From contig NZ_CP028035.1 of the NCBI RefSeq assembly GCF_005491205.1, forward strand, positions 3,162,001 through 3,226,000: a DNA stretch of 64,000 nucleotides, in the 5' to 3' direction. Position numbers and translations under genes: made by a program. The notes beneath the pieces were generated by a model. It did not search any database and had not been told where the DNA came from. It saw only the letters and a list, made by a program, of their open reading frames with translations. Positions 10,846 to 19,097 of the stretch are shown here, in pieces (position 1 is the stretch's first letter; each line of letters opens with the position of its first letter). The stretch comes from Nissabacter sp. SGAir0207. Lineage in GTDB: Bacteria; Pseudomonadota; Gammaproteobacteria; Enterobacterales; Enterobacteriaceae.

Positions 10846-10893
10846 CCAGATCAAAGGCGGCGTCAGGGCTTGGTATAACCAATTTTGATCTGG
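10846..10893. repeat. 10-bp inverted repeat enclosing a second PdhR-like site
   Basis: Arms CCAGATCAAA (10846-10855) and TTTGATCTGG (10884-10893) are exact reverse complements 28 bp apart. Between them lies TTGGTATAACCAA (10870-10882), a palindrome with the PdhR half-site spacing. It sits about 170 bp upstream of pdhR and 470 bp upstream of aroP. The arrangement looks regulatory; its target is unknown. Confidence 0.5.
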
Positions 10894-11265
10894 ATTCTGT
10901 TTTAACCTTTTTGAAACAATTAAGCGGTAGAACTAAAAGATTGGGCAGGCCAAATGGGTGCATAATTGGTTGCAGCCGGTGCATAAAAAGGCAATGGTCA
11001 GGTAAGCGCACAAAAACCTGGCCGATAGGCGGGGGTTTAAACCTGCTTTTTCATTAATAACAGTTAACCGTTTTATTGACCCTACATATTAGTTCCGGTT
11101 CCCTCACGCCGCGTCCTGCTGGCGCTTTTTTTCCAGATTCCTCCTGCCCACGCGGGTTTGCGCGTTTATTAATCAGTTACATCCAGAAACCAGGTGCAAA
11201 CTTTTTCGCTTAACACTATTCTGGCCGCAACGGTAGGGCACAGCCCATTTTGCTGCCCTAAAAAC

Positions 11266-11306
11266 CGTAAACCTACTAATACAATAACTGTAATCACAGC
11301 CTTACA
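11266..11306 (+). promoter_or_regulatory. tandem TyrR-like boxes upstream of aroP
   Basis: TGTAATCACAGCCTTACA (11289-11306) fits the TyrR box TGTAAA-N6-TTTACA with two mismatches. A weaker box (11266-11283, CGTAAA-N6-AATACA) lies 5 bp before it. E. coli aroP is repressed by TyrR through paired strong and weak boxes, so the same control is likely here. The rest of the 10894-11359 gap has a GGTTTAAACC palindrome near 11034 and no gene. Confidence 0.6.
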
Positions 11307-11359
11307 CGGCGCGAAAGCGTTTTGGTTCGGCGTTTGCACCAAGTGACAGAGGACAGTAA

Positions 11360-12712
11360 ATGGACGATCAACAGCATGGCGAGGAGCTGAAGCGCGGGCT
11401 AAAAAACCGCCACATTCAGCTCATCGCACTGGGTGGCGCCATCGGTACCGGGTTATTCCTCGGTATCGCGCAGACCATCAAAATGGCAGGCCCGTCAGTG
11501 CTGCTCGGCTACGCCATCGGCGGCTTCATCGCCTTCCTGATCATGCGCCAACTCGGCGAAATGGTGGTGGAGGAGCCAGTGGCCGGCTCCTTCAGCCACT
11601 TCTGCTACAAGTATTGGGGCAGCTTCGCGGGCTTTGCCTCTGGCTGGAACTACTGGGTGCTCTATGTGCTGGTGGCGATGGCGGAACTGACCGCCGTGGG
11701 CATCTACATCCAGTACTGGTGGCCTGAGATCCCGACCTGGGTCTCGGCGCTGGCCTTCTTCGTGCTGATCAATGCCGTCAACCTCACCAACGTGAAGGTG
11801 TATGGGGAGCTGGAGTTCTGGTTCGCCATCATCAAGGTGGTGGCGATTGTCGGCATGATTGTCTTCGGCGGCTGGCTGCTGCTGAGCGGCAACGGCGGCC
11901 CGGAAGCGAGCGTCACCAACCTGTGGGCGCAGGGCGGCTTCTTCCCGAACGGCTTTGGCGGGCTGGTGATGGCAATGGCGGTCATCATGTTCTCCTTCGG
12001 CGGCCTGGAGCTGATCGGCATCACCGCGGCAGAGGCTGACAAGCCGGATGAGACCATCCCGAAAGCCACCAATCAGGTGATCTACCGCATCCTGATCTTC
12101 TACATCGGCTCGCTGGCAATCCTGCTTTCGCTCTACCCGTGGGGCAAAGTGGTGGAAGGCGGCAGCCCGTTCGTGCTGATCTTCCATGCGCTGAACAGCA
12201 ACGTGGTCGCCACCATCCTCAACATCGTGGTACTGACGGCGGCGCTGTCGGTTTACAACAGCAGCGTCTACTCCAACAGCCGTATGCTGTTCGGCCTGGC
12301 GAAACAGGGCAACGGCCCGAAATCGCTGATGAAAGTGGATCGCCGCGGCGTGCCGGTGGTGGCGATTGGCGTTTCTGCCGCCGCGACCGCCTTCTGCGTG
12401 CTGATCAACTACCTGATGCCGGGCAAGGCGTTTGAGCTGCTGATGGCGCTGGTGGTCTCCACGCTGGTGATCAACTGGGCGATGATCAGCCTGGCGCACC
12501 TGAAGTTCCGCAAGGCCAAGCGCCTGCAGGGCATTGAGCCGAAATTCAAGGCGATGTGGTATCCGTTCGGCAACTACCTCTGCCTGGCGTTTATGTGTGC
12601 CATTCTGGTGATCATGTACCTGACACCGGGCATCCGCATCTCCGTACTGCTGATTCCGGTCTGGGTGGCCATCCTCGGGATCGGTTACCTGTTTACCCGC
12701 AAACGCGGCTAA
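11360..12712 (+). CDS. aroP: general aromatic amino acid permease AroP
   Basis: Inner-membrane proton symporter of the APC superfamily that imports phenylalanine, tyrosine and tryptophan. The 450 residues are close to E. coli AroP (457), with about twelve hydrophobic segments and the family signature GGAIGTGLFLG near residue 27-37 after a short cytoplasmic start (MDDQQHGEELKRGLKNRHIQLIALGG). Further family blocks are LGEMVVEEPVAGSFSHFCYKYWG and SSVYSNSRMLFGLAKQGNGPK. A GAGGA site precedes the ATG. The gene is divergent from pdhR, as in E. coli, with TyrR-like boxes upstream and an intrinsic terminator downstream. The paralogue PheP is the alternative; position favours AroP. Confidence 0.93.
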   Translation: MDDQQHGEELKRGLKNRHIQLIALGGAIGTGLFLGIAQTIKMAGPSVLLGYAIGGFIAFLIMRQLGEMVVEEPVAGSFSHFCYKYWGSFAGFASGWNYWVLYVLVAMAELTAVGIYIQYWWPEIPTWVSALAFFVLINAVNLTNVKVYGELEFWFAIIKVVAIVGMIVFGGWLLLSGNGGPEASVTNLWAQGGFFPNGFGGLVMAMAVIMFSFGGLELIGITAAEADKPDETIPKATNQVIYRILIFYIGSLAILLSLYPWGKVVEGGSPFVLIFHALNSNVVATILNIVVLTAALSVYNSSVYSNSRMLFGLAKQGNGPKSLMKVDRRGVPVVAIGVSAAATAFCVLINYLMPGKAFELLMALVVSTLVINWAMISLAHLKFRKAKRLQGIEPKFKAMWYPFGNYLCLAFMCAILVIMYLTPGIRISVLLIPVWVAILGIGYLFTRKRG

Positions 12713-12731
12713 CCTTCCCTATCCCCCCTCC

Positions 12732-12756
12732 AAGCCCGGCTCTGCCGGGCTTTTTT
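12732..12756 (+). terminator. Rho-independent terminator of aroP
   Basis: AGCCCGGC, a 3-nt loop and GCCGGGCT are followed by TTTTTT, 20 bases after the aroP stop codon. Confidence 0.92.
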
Positions 12757-12937
12757 ATGGCAGCAAGCAAAAGGCTAATGGATTGGCCGAAATGTTAATA
12801 AGTTGCTAGCAAAATCACACTTCCATCATCGCAACCAATTTGTCCATCTCTATAACCATCGTCTTCTGCATAGTGCTGGGCGGGGGGCGCAATAATCGTC
12901 TCTTATCAGCAGTTTTCATCCATCGCGGAGAGAGTCC

Positions 12938-14368
12938 ATGAAACAGGGTGCGCTTTCGATTAAAGAGAAGATCGGATATGGGATGGGCGACGCCGGTTGC
13001 AATATGATCGGCGGCGCCATCATGCTTTTTCTCAACTACTTCTATACCGATGTGTTTGGGCTGGCCCCGGCGCTAGTGGGGGTGTTGTTGCTCTCAGTGC
13101 GGGTCATTGATGCGGTGACCGACCCGATCATGGGCGCGATTGCCGACCGTACCACCACCCGCTGGGGACGTTTTCGCCCCTATCTATTGTGGATCTCCCT
13201 GCCCTACGTGCTGTTCGCGGTGCTGATGTTCACCACGCCAGAGTGGAGCTACAACAGCAAGGTGGTCTATGCCTTCGTGACCTACTTCCTGATGTCGCTG
13301 ACCTACACAGCCATCAATATTCCTTACTGTTCGCTGGGCGGGGTGATCACCGCCGACCCGCATGAGCGCGTCTCCTGCCAATCCTATCGCTTCTTTATGG
13401 TTGGCATCGCCACGCTGATCCTCTCCTCCACCCTGCTGCCGATGGCGGAGTTCTTCGGCGGGGCAGACCGGGCGCGCGGCTACCAGATGTCGATGGGTGT
13501 GATGGCGGTGATCGCGCTGTTCATGTTCCTGTTCTGCTTCGCCACCGTACGTGAGCGCATCCAGCCAGCCGTCCCGACCCGTGACGCGCTGAAATCTGAC
13601 CTGAAAGATGCGTGGAAAAATGACCAGTGGGTGCGCATCCTGCTGCTGACGCTGTGCAACGTCTGCCCCGGCTTCATCCGCATGGCGGCTACCATGTACT
13701 ACGTCACCTGGGTGATGGGGCAATCCGCCTCCTTCGCCAGCTTCTTTATCAGCCTCGGCGTGGTCGGCATGATGATTGGCGCGGCGCTGGCAAAACCACT
13801 GACCGATAAGTTCTGCAAACTGAAGGTCTTTTTCTGGACCAACATCGTGCTGGCGATCTGCTCGAGCGGCTTCTACTTCCTGGACCCGCACGCCACCACG
13901 CTGATTTTGGTTGCCTATTTTGTCCTGAATATCCTGCATCAAATCCCATCGCCGCTACACTGGTCTTTAATGGCGGATGTGGATGACTACGGCGAATGGA
14001 AAACCGGCAAGCGCATCACCGGCATCAGCTTCTCCGGCAACCTCTTCTTCCTGAAAGTGGGGCTGGCAATTGCCGGGGCGATGGTGGGATTCCTGCTCTC
14101 CTTCTATGGCTACGATGCCGGTGCCAAACAGCAGGGCGCCACCGCCCTGAATGGCATCGTCCTGCTGTTCACCGTCATTCCCGGCATTGGCTACCTGATC
14201 ACCGCCGGGGTGGTGCGCCTGTTGAAGGTTGACCGCAACCTGATGGCGCAGATTCAGAGTGATTTGGAAAAACGCCGTCAGAACTACCGTGAACTGGCGG
14301 ATTACCAGAGCATGAAACATCGAGAAGGTGTTGCTTTGATTGCAACGGATAAGGAACCATTGGCATGA
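12938..14368 (+). CDS. GPH-family sugar:cation symporter (MelB-like)
   Basis: A 476-residue, 12-segment transporter of the glycoside-pentoside-hexuronide (MFS_2) family. The signatures are KEKIGYGMGDAGCN near the N-terminus, the loop VTDPIMGAIADRTTTRWGRFRPYLLW at about 60-85 with the conserved Asp and Arg residues, and SLMADVDDYGEWKTGKR in the second half. The family moves sugars or short glycosides with a cation. The ATG follows a GGAGAGAG site, and the stop overlaps the GH43 start as ATGA, so the two genes are translationally coupled. The linked enzyme makes arabino-oligosaccharides the likely substrate (inference). There is no counterpart between aroP and ampE in E. coli. No regulator gene is adjacent. 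Confidence 0.88.
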   Translation: MKQGALSIKEKIGYGMGDAGCNMIGGAIMLFLNYFYTDVFGLAPALVGVLLLSVRVIDAVTDPIMGAIADRTTTRWGRFRPYLLWISLPYVLFAVLMFTTPEWSYNSKVVYAFVTYFLMSLTYTAINIPYCSLGGVITADPHERVSCQSYRFFMVGIATLILSSTLLPMAEFFGGADRARGYQMSMGVMAVIALFMFLFCFATVRERIQPAVPTRDALKSDLKDAWKNDQWVRILLLTLCNVCPGFIRMAATMYYVTWVMGQSASFASFFISLGVVGMMIGAALAKPLTDKFCKLKVFFWTNIVLAICSSGFYFLDPHATTLILVAYFVLNILHQIPSPLHWSLMADVDDYGEWKTGKRITGISFSGNLFFLKVGLAIAGAMVGFLLSFYGYDAGAKQQGATALNGIVLLFTVIPGIGYLITAGVVRLLKVDRNLMAQIQSDLEKRRQNYRELADYQSMKHREGVALIATDKEPLA

Positions 14369-15369
14369 CCGTAACTCGTTACCCTAACCCTCTGATCCTC
14401 CAGCGGGCCGATCCCTTCATTACCCATCCAATTAATGGATACTACTACTTTATTGCCTCGGTGCCGGAGTATGACCGGCTCGAGTTGCGGGCCGCTACCT
14501 CTCTAGAGGGTTTGGCCGATGCAGAACCCGTGGTGGTATGGCGCAAACCGGAGAGCGGCCCGATGAGCGCCCTGATTTGGGCACCAGAGATCCATCACAT
14601 TGAGGGCAAATGGTACATCTACTTTGCCGCCGCCCCTGACATCACGGTGATCGACACCTTGTTCCAGCACCGGATGTTTGCCCTGGAGTGCGCGGATGCC
14701 GACCCCCTGCACGGTAAGTGGGTCGAGCGCGGGCGCATTGAGTCACACCTGGATACCTTCTCGCTCGATGCCACCAGTTTTGAGCATCAGGGGCGACGCT
14801 ACTACGCGTGGGCGCAGAAAGATCCGGCCACGCGCGGCAACTCCAATATCTACCTGTGCGAGATGGAGGATGCCCTAACCCTGAAAGGCACGCCGGTCAT
14901 GCTCACCCAGCCAGAGTTTGACTGGGAGACGCGCGGCTTCTGGGTCAATGAGGGGCCAGCGATGGTGGTACACGGCAAACGCATCTTCATGACCTACTCC
15001 GCCAGCGCGACGGATGCCAACTACTGCATGGGCCTGCTGTGGGCCGACATCGACAGCGACCTGCTGGACGCGGCAAGCTGGCACAAATCCCCGGAGCCAG
15101 TCTTTTCCACCAGCGACCGCAACCGCCAGTATGGGCCGGGTCACAACAGCTTCACCACCAATGCCGAAGGGGGCGACGTGCTGGTCTACCATGCCCGCAA
15201 CTACCGGGAGATTGAGGGCGACCCGCTGTATGACCACAACCGCCATACGCGCATTCTTGACCTGCGCTGGGATGAAAAGGGAATGCCGGTCTTTGGTGAA
15301 CCGCCAGCGGAAAACCGTGATATTTCCAGCACCTTCCAAACCGACGCACCGGGTACCGTAGCTGGCTAG
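14365..15369 (+). CDS. GH43 glycosidase, probable exo-alpha-L-arabinofuranosidase
   Basis: A 334-residue five-bladed beta-propeller glycoside hydrolase of family 43. The inverting catalytic triad can be placed: base D16 in RADPFI, pKa modulator D135 in FSLDATSF and acid E196 in WVNEGPAM; a conserved histidine lies in YGPGHN (H260). The pattern is most like the arabinofuranosidases that release arabinose from alpha-1,5-arabino-oligosaccharides; beta-xylosidase activity is the alternative. There is no signal peptide, so it should act in the cytoplasm on material imported by the coupled upstream transporter. The unit ends with a strong terminator. The pair looks like an accessory insertion into the core aroP-ampE junction. 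Confidence 0.87.
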   Translation: MTVTRYPNPLILQRADPFITHPINGYYYFIASVPEYDRLELRAATSLEGLADAEPVVVWRKPESGPMSALIWAPEIHHIEGKWYIYFAAAPDITVIDTLFQHRMFALECADADPLHGKWVERGRIESHLDTFSLDATSFEHQGRRYYAWAQKDPATRGNSNIYLCEMEDALTLKGTPVMLTQPEFDWETRGFWVNEGPAMVVHGKRIFMTYSASATDANYCMGLLWADIDSDLLDAASWHKSPEPVFSTSDRNRQYGPGHNSFTTNAEGGDVLVYHARNYREIEGDPLYDHNRHTRILDLRWDEKGMPVFGEPPAENRDISSTFQTDAPGTVAG

Positions 15370-15396
15370 CGCCGCATACCCCTCTACGCCACCCAC

Positions 15397-15424
15397 AAAA
15401 AAGCACGGTATACCGTGCTTTTTT
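15397..15424. terminator. bidirectional terminator between GH43 gene and ampE
   Basis: A perfect 14-bp palindromic arm pair (15397-15410 and 15411-15424) carries A-runs on one side and T-runs on the other. It can terminate the GH43 operon on the plus strand and ampE on the minus strand. Confidence 0.9.
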
Positions 15425-15493
15425 TATGCCTGCCCTGCGCCGGGCTTTCCCGCGCCGAGCCATTTTAGGCCGGGCCACCCCGGCCCACTGGCG

Positions 15494-16348
15494 CTAGACC
15501 AGCGTGCCGTAGATGGTCAGCAGCGCCACCACCACCACGATGATCAGCGTCACGCGTTTCGCCAGCGCCACAGCGGCGCGCGGCGTCTGGATGGGGTCCA
15601 GATGCGGCTCCCGCGCCAACGAGAACTGTGCCAGCCCGGTCAACACCTGATACTGCGAGCGGCGGCGATCCCACAGGGAGGCAAACCACGCGGGCAGCGC
15701 CCGCTCGCCATGCCCCAGCAGCGCATAAGCGACACCCGCCAGCCGTACCGGCACCCAGTCCAACAGGTGTAGCAGGCGGTCAATGCCAGAGCGCGCGCGC
15801 AACAGCGGTGACTCGCGCCGCGCCAGCCAGCTCTGGTAGGCGCGCAGGAAGGCATAGCCCGCCAGCGCCACTGGCCCGTAGGGGCCGCAAATCACCAGCC
15901 AGAACATCGGCGCCAGATAGTAGCGGAAGTTGATCCAGAGCAGCGCGTTTTGCAGCTCGCGCAACCGCACCTCGGGAGAGCACTCCACCGGCAGGCCGTG
16001 GATCAGCGCCAGCTCCTCAGCCATCTGCTTGCCAGCCTGATCGTCCCCCTGACGTGCGGCCTTCAGGTAGGCGCGGTAGTGACGGCGTTTGCTGCCCGCC
16101 CCAATGCACAACCCACCCACCAGCACCCACAGCAGCAGGCTCAGCACGCCGAAGAACAGGCCATGCACCACCCACAGCAGCCCGGCCACCATGCCCATCC
16201 AGCAGAGCAGCATCAGCAGGGTTTTCCACCCGGCCGCCCCCTGCGTACGTTGGAAAAAGGCCACCATGCGGTGATCCAGTTGCCAGTGCTCGCCCAGCTT
16301 GAACAGGCGCTCCCACGCCAGTACCAGCAATAAAGTAAAAAGCGTCAT
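15494..16348 (-). CDS. ampE: AmpE, regulatory inner-membrane protein
   Basis: A 284-residue integral membrane protein, identical in length to E. coli AmpE, with hydrophobic stretches at about 40-85, 145-170 and 265-284. Conserved blocks include [19 protein letters not shown] sequence near the start, [19 protein letters not shown] and [37 protein letters not shown]. It belongs to the CobD/CbiB-like membrane fold and is described as a sensor-type partner of AmpD in beta-lactamase induction; its biochemical activity is not settled. It is 33 bp downstream of ampD on the same strand, forming the ampDE operon. Confidence 0.95.
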   Translation of the reverse strand: MTLFTLLLVLAWERLFKLGEHWQLDHRMVAFFQRTQGAAGWKTLLMLLCWMGMVAGLLWVVHGLFFGVLSLLLWVLVGGLCIGAGSKRRHYRAYLKAARQGDDQAGKQMAEELALIHGLPVECSPEVRLRELQNALLWINFRYYLAPMFWLVICGPYGPVALAGYAFLRAYQSWLARRESPLLRARSGIDRLLHLLDWVPVRLAGVAYALLGHGERALPAWFASLWDRRRSQYQVLTGLAQFSLAREPHLDPIQTPRAAVALAKRVTLIIVVVVALLTIYGTLV

Positions 16349-16381
16349 GCTGCGGTATCCTCTTATTCCTGCCTTGCCGGC

Positions 16382-16930
16382 TTAGGGCTGCGCATGGAGC
16401 GCATGGCGATAGCCTGCCCAGTCAAATGCCGGGCCGGGGTCAGTTTTGCGCCCCGGTGCCACATCGCTGTGACCCGTAATATTTTCTACACTAATAGGAT
16501 ACTCACTAATTAACAACTCGCTCACGCTGACCAAACTTTGGTACTGCGCCGCTGTAAAGGGCTGGGTGTCCGTGCCCTCCAGCTCAATGCCGATGGAGAA
16601 GTCATTGCAGCGCTCCCGCCCCTGCCACTGCGACACGCCAGCGTGCCAGGCGCGGTCATTGAAGGAGACATACTGCACGATCTCACCGTCGCGACGGATC
16701 AAGCAGTGCGCCGCCACGCGCAGGGTATGGATCTCGGCGAAAAAGGGGTGCGCCTCCGGGTCAAGCGTCCCGGTAAACAGCTGGTCAATGTAGGGGCCGC
16801 CAAACTGGCCGGGCGGCAGGCTGATGTTATGAATGATCAGCAGGCTCGGTTTCTCCTCCGCCGGACGCAGGTCACAGTGCGGCGATACCACCTTTCTCAC
16901 GCCGGTCAGCCATCCCTCTTCCACTCTCAT
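16382..16930 (-). CDS. ampD: AmpD, 1,6-anhydro-N-acetylmuramyl-L-alanine amidase
   Basis: Cytoplasmic zinc amidase that cleaves the stem peptide from anhydro-muropeptides in peptidoglycan recycling and so keeps the AmpR inducer low. The 182 residues are one shorter than E. coli AmpD. The zinc ligands H34, H154 and D164 are in place, as are E116 and K162 of the active site (GIELEGT, GHSDVAPGRKTDPGPAFDW). First gene of ampDE. In E. coli the gene on the other side is nadC, which is not present here. Confidence 0.96.
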   Translation of the reverse strand: MRVEEGWLTGVRKVVSPHCDLRPAEEKPSLLIIHNISLPPGQFGGPYIDQLFTGTLDPEAHPFFAEIHTLRVAAHCLIRRDGEIVQYVSFNDRAWHAGVSQWQGRERCNDFSIGIELEGTDTQPFTAAQYQSLVSVSELLISEYPISVENITGHSDVAPGRKTDPGPAFDWAGYRHALHAQP

Positions 16931-17237
16931 CGTTAACCTCTTCTTCTGTTTCTACCCTGCCCCGGAGTGGCCCGGTTCGCAGGGTGTCTGGGCGCTCAGG
17001 TTAACATGTTTCCGGCAGCGTCTCGCTACCCTGCCTTTTCCTGCCGCCGTTATACGCCGCTGCTGCCAGAAACCCAGCGCCATTCTGACGGCCTGCGAGC
17101 CGCCTCCCAACCTTTTTCCCGGTGCTTTGCAACGCCGTTTATTTTCTGGAGGTGTGCCGAAGCCCGGCGCTCTGCCGCTGGCAGCAGGTGTGCCACCTGA
17201 TTACCGTGACGCCACCCAATCTCTATGGAGCGACACT
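16931..17237. other. ampD-ppdD divergent gap lacking nadC
   Basis: This 307-bp gap between divergent ampD and ppdD holds no credible coding sequence. In E. coli K-12 the slot contains nadC (about 890 bp, same direction as ppdD). The gap should carry the two divergent promoters. Only a trivial reading-frame resemblance (RRYTP near 17048) to a NadC N-terminus was seen and is not significant. Confidence 0.6.
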
Positions 17238-17684
17238 ATGCGTCACCAGCAAGGCTTTACCCTGATTGAACTGATGGTGGTCATTGCCATCATCGCCATC
17301 CTGAGCGCCATCGGCATCCCGGCTTACCAGAGCTATATCCAGAAGGCGGCCCTGACCGACATGCTCCAGGCCCTCACCCCCTACAAAATGGCGACCGAGC
17401 TGTGTGCCATTGAACAGGGAGCACTGACAGGCTGCAACCTCGGCACCGCGGGCATTCCAGCCAGCAAAACCACCCACTACGTCAGCGCCATCACTGTCAG
17501 CAACGGCGTCATCACCCTGACCGGGCAGGCCGCACTCGCTGGGCTGGATGTGACCTTGACCCCGGTGCCAGACACGCAGGCCGGGGGGCTACTCTGGCAG
17601 CGGCAGTGCACCGCTTCCGACAATGAGTTGAAAGCGCGGTGTGAAGAAATTTTCCGGTTTGATGCCAACGGGAGCGCATCATGA
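17238..17684 (+). CDS. ppdD: PpdD, type IV major pilin precursor
   Basis: Prepilin of 148 residues (E. coli PpdD has 146). It has a six-residue leader ending in glycine followed by the pilin signature FTLIELMVVIAIIAILSAIGIPAY, with the prepilin peptidase cut between G6 and F7 and the conserved Glu at mature position 5. A C-terminal cysteine pair (QRQC and ARCEE) matches the D-region disulfide of type IVa pilins. The start at 17238 has a GGAG site; longer in-frame starts would destroy the leader. The stop overlaps the hofB start as ATGA. Product exported by the type IV pilus system or the type II secretion machinery. Confidence 0.95.
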   Translation: MRHQQGFTLIELMVVIAIIAILSAIGIPAYQSYIQKAALTDMLQALTPYKMATELCAIEQGALTGCNLGTAGIPASKTTHYVSAITVSNGVITLTGQAALAGLDVTLTPVPDTQAGGLLWQRQCTASDNELKARCEEIFRFDANGSAS

Positions 17685-19096
17685 GCCAGCTGGTGCAGCA
17701 GGATAGCGCGCTGCGGCAACTTTGCGCACGTTTCGGGGCGGTGCTGCTGAGCCACACCCCCGATGGCCTGCGGGTAGCGGTCTCCGCTGAACAGCGGGCC
17801 ACACTGGAAGAGGCGTTGCGCTTTGCCTGCCGCCTGCCCCTGCGGCTGGAGTGCTGGCCGGTGGCGCAACTGGAGCAGGCACGGCAAGCGGCTGAACTGG
17901 CACCTACCGAGCCTGCCCCGCTGGGCGAAGAGCCGCCCGACGCGCTGGAGGATGAGACGCCAGCCGCACGCTTCATCCAACAGATGCTGCGGCAGGCGGT
18001 ACAGGGGCGCGCCTCTGACATCCATCTGGAACCGTGCGCCCGCGGCTACCGGTTGCGGCTACGGGTGGATGGCGTATTGCAGGAGGCTGCCGCCCCACCG
18101 GCGGCGCTAGGGCATCAGGTGGGGGCTCGGCTGAAGGTGATGGGCAAGCTGGACATCGCCGAGCGGCGTCTGCCACAGGATGGGCAGTGTGCGGCCCGGT
18201 TGGCGGGGGAGCGTCTGGCGATGCGTCTCTCCACCCTGCCGACGCTGCATGGCGAAAAGCTGGTGTTGCGCCTCCAGCAGGGCCAGCAACAGGCGCTGGC
18301 GTTGGCGCAGCTGGGCATGGCACCTGAGGCGTTGGCCAGTTACCGGACGGCGCTGGCCCAACCGCAGGGTCTGGTGCTGGTCACCGGCCCCACCGGCAGC
18401 GGCAAAACCGTCACGCTCTACAGCGGGCTACGGCAGCTCAACCAGCCAGAGCGCAATATTTGCAGCGTGGAGGATCCGGTGGAGATCCCGGTCGAGGGCA
18501 TTAACCAGACCCAAATCAATCCCAAGGCGGATCTGAGCTTTGCCCGCACACTGCGGGCGCTGCTGCGCCAGGATCCTGACGTCATCATGATTGGCGAGAT
18601 CCGTGATGCCGAGACGGCGGAGATTGCGGTCAATGCCGCCCAGACCGGTCATCTGGTGCTCTCGACCCTGCATACCAACTCCACGGCCGAGACGCTGACC
18701 CGCCTTAACCAGATGGGTGTGCCGGGCTACCTGATCGCCTCCTGCCTAAAGCTGGTGGTGGCGCAGCGGCTGGTGCGTCGGCTCTGCCCACACTGCCGAC
18801 GGCAGTCGGCACAGCCCGCCGTACTGCCGCCCGACAGCTGGCCCACTCCCTTGCATCCGTGGCGCGCCGCTGGCTGCAACCACTGTATGGGTGGTTACTA
18901 TGGACGCACCGGCCTCTATGAAATGCTGGTGGTGACCCCGGCGATCCAGCGGGCGCTGACCCTGAATGCCGCCGCCGATGAACTGGCCGCCATTGCCCGG
19001 CAACAGGATCAGGCCAGCCTGTTCCATGCCGGGCTGGCGCTGGTGGCGCAAGGCGTCACTTCGTTGGAGGAGGTGTACCGGGTGGTGGGACATTAA
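17681..19096 (+). CDS. hofB: HofB, type IV pilus assembly ATPase (PilB/GspE family)
   Basis: Cytoplasmic hexameric motor ATPase for pilus extension, 471 residues (E. coli 461). Visible are Walker A GPTGSGKT (236-243), the Asp box CSVEDPVEIP (261-270), Walker B IMIGEIRDAE (302-311), the His box TGHLVLSTLHTN (322-333) and a zinc site of two CxxC pairs (C369/C372 and C399/C402). The N-terminal region is short compared with PilB. It overlaps ppdD by 4 nt and is followed one base later by hofC. The peptidase (PilD), the secretin and the minor pilins are not in this window. Confidence 0.95.
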   Translation: MSQLVQQDSALRQLCARFGAVLLSHTPDGLRVAVSAEQRATLEEALRFACRLPLRLECWPVAQLEQARQAAELAPTEPAPLGEEPPDALEDETPAARFIQQMLRQAVQGRASDIHLEPCARGYRLRLRVDGVLQEAAAPPAALGHQVGARLKVMGKLDIAERRLPQDGQCAARLAGERLAMRLSTLPTLHGEKLVLRLQQGQQQALALAQLGMAPEALASYRTALAQPQGLVLVTGPTGSGKTVTLYSGLRQLNQPERNICSVEDPVEIPVEGINQTQINPKADLSFARTLRALLRQDPDVIMIGEIRDAETAEIAVNAAQTGHLVLSTLHTNSTAETLTRLNQMGVPGYLIASCLKLVVAQRLVRRLCPHCRRQSAQPAVLPPDSWPTPLHPWRAAGCNHCMGGYYGRTGLYEMLVVTPAIQRALTLNAAADELAAIARQQDQASLFHAGLALVAQGVTSLEEVYRVVGH

Positions 19097-19097
19097 G

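Noticed and set aside
10842..11057. 71-codon frame in the pdhR-aroP gap
   Set aside because: No ribosome-binding site or family similarity, and it overlaps the inverted repeat; the region looks regulatory.
16967..17200. Possible nadC remnant (frame containing RRYTPLLPETQ)
   Set aside because: Only a few residues resemble a NadC start, with no continuing similarity; not distinguishable from chance.
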